NCBI GenBank assembly: GCA_028691535.1
Contig: JAQUZB010000004.1
Span: 52,745 to 116,744, forward strand
Direction: 5' to 3'
Length of the DNA stretch: 64,000 nt
Origin: Candidatus Altimarinota bacterium
GTDB taxonomy: Bacteria > Patescibacteriota > Gracilibacteria > BD1-5 > UBA6164
Shown here: piece by piece, positions 56,430 through 64,000 of the stretch
Position numbering within the stretch: the stretch's first letter is position 1
Layout of the letters: every line of letters begins with the position of its first letter
Notes under the pieces: model-generated
Seen by the model: the letters and a program-made list of their open reading frames with translations, nothing else
The model's database searches: none
What the model was told of the DNA's origin: nothing
Translations under genes and position numbers: made by a program

Positions 56430-58858
56430 TTACTTCAAATCCTGTATTCTATTTCTTTACTTACAAATGCTTCGTCACGACCATATTTAAGTCTAGATAA
56501 CTCAGTAAATGCTTTTGCTAAACTAGGTTCTCACTTTTCAAGATATGGATTAACTGGAATGATTGAAAATGGAGTTGTAGGTTGATTATCAACTGATAAC
56601 TTCATAGTTGCTTTAAATTTATCCATATTAACTAAGTCTTGATCAGAGAAAGTAGGAGCATAGTATTTTGCCATAAATTCTCAATCTTCAGGTCATATCT
56701 TATAACTCATGATACTTCATACGTTACCAAATATTGCTTGTTTTAAGTTTAGATTTGATTTTGTAAGTGCGTCACTTTGTTCTAATTGTCATAAATATTG
56801 ATGTGCAATATTTAAAGAAAGTCTATATTTTCTGGCTTCTGAAAGTATAGATTCAATACTATCAGTTACATAATTTTGGAATTCATCTATATATAAGAAA
56901 AAATCACTTCTGTCTTCTTTTGCAATCCTATCTCTTCTCATAGCAGCCATTTGTATCTTTGATACAAGCATCATACCAAGAAGTTTAGAGTTTAAATCTC
57001 AAAGTCTTCATTTACTTAAATTTACAATCAGTATTTTTTTATTTTGCATTATATCAAGTACATCAAAACTAGATTTTACTTGTCATATAATGTTTCTCAT
57101 CATTTTATTTGTCGTAAATTGACCAAATTTTGCAGCAAAATAAGGTATAATTTCTGCTTTTTCTCTATCTCACATAGAGGCATATGTTTTATCCCACCAG
57201 TTTTTTACTATTGGATTTTTTACATGTCTTGTTCTATCTTTTTGAAATTCTACATCTGTAAATAATCTAACTACATCAGTTATTGCTCAACCTCCTGGAT
57301 AATCCATAAGAGTTAAAACAGCATTTCTAAAATAATCTTGTATCCTAGGACCAAATACTTCATTACCAAAAAGTTTTATCATTATGTTTAATGCATCCAT
57401 TGCAACTAATTCTTTTTCTTCATCTGTTGATGCTTCAAGTAGATTTAATCACATTGGTCTTTCTAGATCACTTGGATCAAAAATAATTACATCGTCAGCT
57501 CTTTCTCTAGGGATAAAAGGTAACAAATCACGAGCTAAATCTCCATGTGGATCTATAACACAAAGTCATTCTCAATTTAGTAAATCTTGTCTAGCCATAA
57601 CTTGCATAATACTTGATTTTCAAGTACCAGTTTGCCCAATAACATAAAAATGTCTAAATCTATCTTCAGTTTTTATTCTTATTTCTTTTTTTACTCATCT
57701 ATATATATTATATCCTAGTAAAATTCATTCTTTTGGAATATTGTTAGGAGCTTTAACTATCTTGAAATTTTGCCATTTTATTTCTGGTGTAGAATTATAT
57801 CTTATATGTGGAAAATGAAATAGGGAAGCCAATTCTTCAGTATTTAAAATCATTTTTTTCAGATAAAATGGTTTTCTAAAATATCTAAAAATATAATTTT
57901 TAATTAATGTTTTTTGGTTATGATAAAGAGTTGCAGTAAACTTATTGAAATCTGGATAATTAAATTGTGTAAAACATGAAACTATATTTGTAATTTCAGA
58001 TTCTACCATAGATTTGTTGTTTCAAGTTGCTATAACTCTAATTATTGCTTCAAAACCTGTTTTATCTCATTTTTCATCTACTGTTTTTGCTCTTTCTTGA
58101 GTAAGAGCTGAGTTATTGTTTTCAGGAGTTGATTTGCTATTTTCGTCACTAGTCGAAAATGCTTCTATAAAATTTATAAATAATTTAATAGGATTTAGAG
58201 TAAAAAAACTAGTTTTTCAATTCATTATCTTGCTACTTGCTTTACTAGATTCTCATTGCCAATCATCATCAATTGGTTTAAGTATTATTTGTAGTGCAGC
58301 AGATTCATCTTCTTCAAGTTTTGAAAAAGCATTTGTTATATTGTTGATTGGGTCACTTTCCAATTTTTGATAAGTTTTTAATGGGAAGAAAAACTCTTTA
58401 GTTGTATTTATATATTTTGCTTCGTAGAATTTTCTATTTTTAAAAATATTTACTTCTGTTGTTTCTTCTATAATCGCGTCAGTATAAAATCAATTTATTT
58501 GTTTTTCTATAAGAAATTTATAATTTTTTGGTATTACAACATAGAAAAGTATTTCATTTTCATGAGCTATATATTCAAAACTTATTAAATCTTGTCATAA
58601 GATTTTTTTCATCAATTTATTTGAATGAATTGCTTTTAGAGAAGCATAAAGTTGTTCCATCAAACCAATCATTTCTTTGAAATCTTTTGTTGTTTCTTTT
58701 TTTTCGTCTAAATCACTATTTTTTTTAGGAAGAGTTATTCTTAAAAAAGTCATATTTAGCGTTCTTTTATAATCATTTTTTCTTTTTAATATTTTTAGTA
58801 TCACAATAAAGACTATTGTTATAGCTAAAATACTAGAGAATAGAATTATATAATCCAT
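56426..58858 (-). CDS. VirD4/TraD-like ATPase with N-terminal membrane helix
   Basis: The protein has 810 residues. One membrane helix at the start (IILFSSILAITIVFIVIL) is followed by a long N-terminal domain and the ATPase core: GQTGTGKSSIMQ (Walker A), LCVIDPHGDLARDLL (Walker B-like) and FFLYIDEFQNYVTDS with NLKQAIFGNVGSIMSYK. Such type IV coupling proteins or VirB4-type motors move DNA or proteins across the membrane. CPR genomes often carry one. No conjugation partner genes are near. Confidence 0.83.
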
Positions 58859-58987
58859 TTATTTTGGTCTTATTTTTTAAATTTCTTTTATTATATCATA
58901 TTTTCATTTAAAATAAAAGAAAAAGTATTGATAATTTCAAAAAAAAATGTATAAAAATACTATAAAAATTTTTAATAAAATCATAAT

Positions 58988-59437
58988 ATGTCAAAAATAA
59001 TATTACTTGATTCAATTCGTAGCATGCAAAATGTATGAGCTATATTTAGAAATGCAGATTGAGCTTGATTTGAAAAAGTTATTTTAACTTGAACAACTCC
59101 AACTCCTCCAAGAAATGATATAAGTAAAACAGCACTTTGAGCTGAAACTTTTATAGATTGGGAATATTATAAAAATCCATTTGAAATACTTGAAAATTTA
59201 AGAGAAAAAGGTTATATTATAATAAGTGTTGAATTAGATGAAAGAAGTATTGATTATACTGAATTGTATAAACAAAAAAATCCAAATGTTGTTTTAGTTA
59301 TGTGAAATGAAGTTTCTGGCGTAAATAAAACTATTTTAGATATTTCTGATGAAATAGTTATAATTCCTATGAGATGACAAAAAGAATCACTAAATGTCTC
59401 AGTTGCAGCTTGAATAGTTATGTATAGTGTTAATTAA
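58988..59437 (+). CDS. SpoU-family RNA 2'-O-methyltransferase
   Basis: The protein has 149 residues. SIRSMQNVGAIFRNADGAGF is the start motif, LVMGNEVSGVN the SPOUT knot motif II and IPMRGQKESLNVSVAAGIVM motif III. It is the short single-domain form, as in TrmL. It is followed 11 bases later by the PKD protein gene. Confidence 0.9.
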
Positions 59438-59448
59438 TTTAAAAAAAT

Positions 59449-62037
59449 ATGCTTAAAAAAATAGCTTCATTCTTTCTTTTGTATTTCATATTTTTTGTAT
59501 GAAATACTTTTGCTGATTCAGTTCCAGTAGAAGATGTTTTTTCTGATATAAAAAAAGATTATAAATACTATAATGAACTTCAAACTCTTTATGATAAAGG
59601 TATGATTACTCCTGATAGTGATTGAAGATTTAATCCACAAAAACTTTTAAATCGTGATGAATTTGTATGAATCATGATGGAAGTAAGTTGTAATAAATGT
59701 ATCGCTCCAAATGTATCATATGATTTTTTAACTAAATATGAAAGTAAACCACTTTTTTTTGATATAAATAGAACAAATAAGTATTTTTATTGTATTGCTG
59801 GAGCAGATGATAGCTCATTTGTTTCTTGATATCAAGCGTGAACTAAATGTGAAGATTGAACTTTAAGACAAGATGAAAAACCTTTTTGTCCTAACAATGC
59901 AATTATTTTAGAAGAAGCACTTGCAATAATACTTAGATCATCAGGTATACTTACAAATAGTGAAGCTGATATAGTTAGATTAAAAATAGCATCTTGAGAA
60001 ATTACTCAAAATTTATCAGAAGATGTTAAACCAAAAAACTTAGATTGAAGTGTTTATAGTTTTTATCCAGATTTTCAAAAAGCACTTGATTACCAAGTAG
60101 TTGAATATGATAAGAATTGAAATGAAAAAATATATAAGTTAGTAGAAGTAGTAGATAACAAACTTAGACCTAAACAAGCAATAACAAAAGAAGATTTTTT
60201 GCTTATTTCTTATGTTGCATTGAGATCAAATTCTTGTAGTGAAAAAAGTAATGATAAATTAGGTTTAGAAATAAATGTATATGATAAATCATGTAATTTA
60301 AGTATTTTAGGAACTTGTAATATTTCAAATTTATCTTGAAATCAAAAGGTATTTGATTTTTATTGAAATGTGGCATTTCCTTATGGAGATACTATAAATA
60401 ATGACACTTGATATATTTGGAGGTTTTATAATTATAATACAGGGGAAGAAATTAAAAAATATTGAAAATATATAGATAATTATGATTTTTTAAAAGATTG
60501 AGATTATAGAGTATTTTTAAGAGCAATTAGTGATAATTGAAATACTGCTGAAGTTTATAATGATATGAAATTTTTTTCAAATAGTAATATAGATATAAAT
60601 TATAATTATTTATGATGAAATAATTATAGTTTTGAATGAATAAATAACACAAACAATAATATTATAAAATATGAATGGGATTTCTGAGATTGAACAACTG
60701 GATTTTGAAAAACTATAAATCATAAATATGAAAATGCATGAACATATAAGGTTACATTAATTTGAACAGATTCAAATAATGTAAAAATAGAAAAAACATT
60801 ATATGTAAATATTACAAATAATATAAATACTACTAATAACAATATAGATATAAGTTATAATTATTTATGATGAAACAATTATAATTTTGAATGAATAAAT
60901 AATACAAACAATAATATTATAAAATATGAATGGAATTTTTGAGATTGAACAACTGGACTTTGAAAAACTGTAGATCATAAATATGAAAATGCATGAACAT
61001 ATAAGGTTACATTAATTTGAACAGATTCAAATAATGTAAAAATAGAAAAAATAGTATATGTAAGTAATACTTCTATAACCAATGAAAACAATAATAAATT
61101 ATCAATAGATGCAAATCCTATATTTTGAAACTCACCTTTACTTATAAATTTATCATCTATTTTTAGTTGAAATAATAATTGAGCTACTTATTTTTGGGAT
61201 TTTTGAGATGGTACTTCTAGTTTATGAAAAACAAATAATCATATATATAAAGAACCTTGAGTCTATAATGTTACATTAACTTTAAAGGATAGTAATTGAG
61301 AAATTTATAAATCTAGTATTAGTATAATTGTTCTTTGAAATAATTCATTGGATACTGATTGAGACATAGTTAATAATGATATTGATAACGAAATAAATAC
61401 ACCTAATGACAAAATTTTGTATATTTGTACCTTAGATGATATAAGCAATAAGAGATTTGATTGTTTAACTAGTGATAAACTGTGAGTTTATTCAGAAGTT
61501 AAAAAGGGAAGTGATACAGATTGAGATTGAGTAAGTGATAATGTTGATAATGAAATAAACACACCTAGTGATAAGATTTTGTATATTTGTACTTTAATTG
61601 ATATTAATTCTAAATCATATGATTGTAAGAGTATAGATATGCTATGAGTTTATTCTGAAGTTAAAGAAAATTCATTGGTTTGAGATTATGATGATGATTG
61701 AATAAATAATTTGCTTGATGCTTGTCCTGAAATAAAATGAAGTGAAAAAAATAAATGATGTCCAATTTTTGATAAATTATGTAGTTTAGATACTGATTGT
61801 GATGCATGATATTATTGTAATTCTTGAATTTGTTCACCTAAACAAATCGCAAAAAGTTGTGAATATACATGAGGAGACTTAATTTTTTGAAATGTTGTTT
61901 GTAATACTTGTCCTTGTTCTAATTTTGTAGATTTTAATTCTACTCTTAGAAATTGTGATATAGTTTTTCCAGCAATTGTTTCACCTGATAAAAAAACTAT
62001 TTATAGTAAATGAAGTTATTATGAAATAAAAAAATAG
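59449..62037 (+). CDS. Secreted PKD-repeat and calcium-binding repeat protein
   Basis: The protein has 862 residues. A signal peptide (FFLLYFIFFVGNTFA) is cut near residue 22. S-layer-like paired segments follow (DEFVGIMMEVSCNKC; ITKEDFLLISYVALRS). Three PKD-type domains at about residues 385-620 have YEWDFGDGTTG, YEWNFGDGTTG and YFWDFGDGTSS. Two type-3-like calcium repeats (DTDGDIVNNDIDNEINTPND, DTDGDGVSDNVDNEINTPSD) follow, then DYDDDGINNLLDACPEIKG and a cysteine-rich end. It is a likely surface or adhesion protein. Confidence 0.85.
60586..61065 (+). repeat. Two near-identical 255-base PKD repeat units
   Basis: The unit beginning near 60586 and that beginning near 60841 differ by a few bases and encode successive PKD domains; the period is 255 bases. 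It suggests recent duplication. Confidence 0.85.
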
Positions 62038-62069
62038 TTCTGATTTTAAATCAGAACTATTTTTTTATT
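62028..62069 (+). terminator. Rho-independent terminator
   Basis: AAATAGTTCTGATT-TTAA-AATCAGAACTATTT with T-run; the stop codon lies in the first arm. Confidence 0.85.
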
Positions 62070-62154
62070 TATATTTTTTATTTGTCTATAGTTTTTAATT
62101 GCAATTTTTTTTTTAAAAATTATAATTAATTGTATTAAAAATTAATTTATTATT

Positions 62155-63627
62155 ATGAAAAATAAAAAACAAGCTTTTACGTTAGTAGAGTTAATAGTAG
62201 TAATAACAATATTAGCCATATTGTGAACAATAGCATTTATAAACTTGCAATGATATAGTTGATCAGCAAGAGATAGTAAAAGAGAAAGTGATATAAGTAA
62301 TATCTTAAAAAAAGTATCAGTAGAACAAATAAAATGAGTAACATGATGAGAGTTAATTGATAATCAATTAAGTAAATCAGTAGTAATAAATTGAATCACA
62401 ACAAATGCAATCCAATGAACACCAAAATTTTTACAACTAAAAGAAGATTGAAATAGTTTTAAAGATCCAACAACAAAAGCAGATTATGTATTATCATATG
62501 CAAAATGATGAACAAGTACATGAGCATATAATTTTTTACAAATAGCAACAATAAATGAAGAAAGAAATGAAGCAGTAGTAAAATGAAATTATTATATGTA
62601 TAATTCTTCGACAGATAGTCCAAGTATAGTAAAAAATGCAAGTAATTTATTTGTAGTTGATTGAGGAAGTCAATTACCTTATGAAATAAGTTGAAATAAT
62701 ATTGTTGTTTCTAATCCATTTTCTTCTTGATGGACAAATTTTACTACTTCTAATTCGTCATTACCTTTTAGTAAAGTTCGTTGAATTACTTCTGATTGAG
62801 TATGAAACTTATGGTTTGCAACATATGGTTGATGAGTAGTAAAATTTGATTGAACTAATATGCAAATTTATAATACTTGAAATTGATTTCCAAATAATGA
62901 AGCAAAATCTATTATTAGAGATAGTTCTTGAAATATATGGGTATGATCAAAATGATGATTAAGTAAATTTGATTGAACATCATGGACAACTTTTAATACT
63001 TCAAATTGATTGCTTGATAATTTTGTAAGAGCTTTAGATATAGATTCTTCAGGTAATTTTTGGTTATGAACATGATGATGAGTATCAAAATTTAATCCAA
63101 CATCAAATACTTGGGTTTCATATACTACTTGAAATTCATGATTATCTGGTAATGTAATAAATTGAATAAAGGTAAGTACTGATTGAAATATTTGGATATG
63201 ATTATATTGATGATGAGTATCAAAATTTAATCCAACATCAAATACTTGGATTACATATAATACTTGAAACTCATGATTATCAAATAATACTATAAATTGA
63301 ATAAATCAAGATTCAAATTGAAATATTTGGATATGAACTGATTGATGATGAATTTCAAAATTTGATCCTACATGAAATACTTGGATTACATTTACAACAC
63401 CAGATTTACCAGCACCAGATGGTATATATGTAAATTCATCAATGCAAGATTCAGACTGAAATATTTGGATATGAAGTTGGTGAGGAGCAGTAAAATATAA
63501 TCAAAGTACTTTTACACAATATACTAATAATTTAACTAGTAATAATATTTATACAGTATATAATGATTCAAATTGAAATATATGGTTTGGAACAACTTGA
63601 TGAGTAAGTGTTTATAATCCGAATTAA
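62155..63627 (+). CDS. Type IV pilin-like protein fused to a two-component-regulator-type beta-propeller
   Basis: The protein has 490 residues. Residues 1-30 have KKQAFTLVELIVVITILAIL, a class III/type IV prepilin signal, with Ala instead of Gly before the Phe, so cleavage by an A24 peptidase is still likely. A pilin-type helix and linker follow to about residue 190. From about residue 200 on come repeated blades with SSGNIWVGSKGGLSKFDG, FWLGTGGGVSKFNPTS and NIWIGTDGGISKFDP, a propeller of the Reg_prop kind normally found in hybrid sensor kinases. It is unusual for a pilin. The protein may tip a pilus or bind a target cell. Confidence 0.85.
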
Positions 63628-63664
63628 AAAATAGATAAGATTTTAAATCTTATCTATTTTTTTA
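63624..63664 (+). terminator. Rho-independent terminator
   Basis: AAATAGATAAGATT-TTAA-AATCTTATCTATTT with T-run. Confidence 0.85.
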
Positions 63665-63667
63665 TTT

Positions 63668-63703
63668 TAAAAAGGAAAAAGCCCCCGTACGGGGGCTTTT
63701 GTT
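63668..63703 (-). terminator. GC-rich terminator on the minus strand at the right edge
   Basis: AAAAGCCCCCGTACGGGGGCTTTT is a perfect palindrome, similar in kind to the acyl carrier protein terminator and unlike native hairpins. It would end a transcript coming from beyond the window. Confidence 0.8.
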
Positions 63704-64000
63704 TTCAGCTTCGAAAATCTTATGCAATATCGGACGTTGGCACCCGATTTCATAGAATAAAGGTTAGGAGCTAAATATCCTTCCTTTTATTTTAAATTTT
63801 TAAAGAACAAATCAAATACTAGAGTAATCTCTGAATATTATCAAACAATTGTTTTATCCGTTTAAGAGTGTTTGAATTTCTTGGTTAAAAAACTTGTTTT
63901 CACAAGACTAATTCGGGGCCGATAGCTAAATTTTCTTGATATATGCCATAGCATTCTCCTAAAAAGTTTGAAAAAGTCCACATCAAAACAATGTTACTTG
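63704..64000 (-). other. Compositionally unusual non-coding-looking region with a short leader ORF
   Basis: About 300 bases with higher GC segments (CGGGTGCCAACGTCCGATAT, TCGGCCCCGAATTAG). Read on the minus strand, AGGAG precedes ATG at 63949 that begins a 7-codon ORF (MAYIKKI) to TAG 63926-63928. No longer gene is seen. It could be a leader, a small RNA, or the remnant of a transferred segment. The window ends before its origin can be judged. Confidence 0.4.

Noticed and set aside
60586..61065. Regular repeats might be a CRISPR array.
   Set aside because: The repeats are 255 bases long, in frame, and encode PKD domains; there are no short spacers.
62155..63627. Repeats of about 132 bases might be a tandem repeat element.
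   Set aside because: They are propeller blades in one reading frame with drift between units, not an independent DNA element.
63704..64000. The right-edge segment as tmRNA, RNase P RNA or 6S RNA.
   Set aside because: I could not find a tag-peptide reading frame, P4-like core or symmetric bubble; the evidence is too weak to name it.

Overview
The window is a very AT-rich, gene-dense bacterial segment that reads correctly only under genetic code 25, in which UGA encodes glycine and only UAA and UAG terminate. In-frame TGA falls exactly where conserved glycines are required: Walker A loops, radical-SAM GGEP motifs, methyltransferase GxGxG loops and the FolD PGGVG motif. Native genes start at ATG after AT-rich leaders without a Shine-Dalgarno sequence. 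This points to Absconditabacteria (SR1) or Gracilibacteria of the Patescibacteria/CPR. I assign the group by inference from the code; there is no rRNA in the window.

Region 1 (about 228-23235) is the outstanding part: a maximal version of the His-Xaa-Ser (Hxs) peptide-modification system. It has an HxsD-like protein, HxsB, an HxsA-type precursor ending in seven Ser-His-Gly/Ala units and GGWC, and an HxsC-like domain. Around these lie eight radical-SAM genes with ten radical-SAM domains in total (two are tandem fusions). The cluster also holds a 2OG-Fe(II) oxygenase, a YcaO protein, a SufS/Csd-like PLP enzyme, a FISUMP-domain protein, two helical-repeat proteins, several unknown proteins and a nearby HExxH peptide-modification-type protein. 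Genes from 4961 to 20767 are almost gapless and overlap repeatedly, so they look like one transcript. I infer a RiPP-like pathway that heavily modifies a His/Ser/Gly-rich peptide.

Region 2 (20764-29219) has an A24 prepilin peptidase with an extra membrane domain, the HExxH gene, a large secreted protein, and rpoD and dnaG on the minus strand. Region 3 (29296-36943) is housekeeping and metabolism: an unknown gene, tmk, a YraN-like protein, trmB, nitroreductase, ADP-forming acyl-CoA synthetase, a cupin-like protein and glutamate dehydrogenase.

Region 4 (36970-47928) mixes native genes (coiled coil, ABC-F, two methyltransferases, LysM protein, MacA/MacB-like efflux operon, zinc ribbon) with two intrusive genes: an acyl carrier protein and a 294-residue membrane protein. 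Both have higher GC, Shine-Dalgarno sites, no in-frame TGA glycine, and TGA as the apparent stop, as if written for the standard code. A third region of unusual composition lies at the right edge (63668-64000).

Region 5 (47941-64000) has a minus-strand operon (AbrB-like protein, long coiled-coil lipoprotein, RND transporter), a DUF4395 protein, three tRNAs (Pro, Ile, Gly), folD, a VirD4/TraD-like ATPase, a SpoU methyltransferase, a PKD-repeat surface protein and a type IV pilin-like protein fused to a beta-propeller. I saw no insertion sequence, CRISPR array or prophage. Rho-independent terminators separate most transcription units. All translations were done by eye, and family names come from motif recognition rather than database searches.
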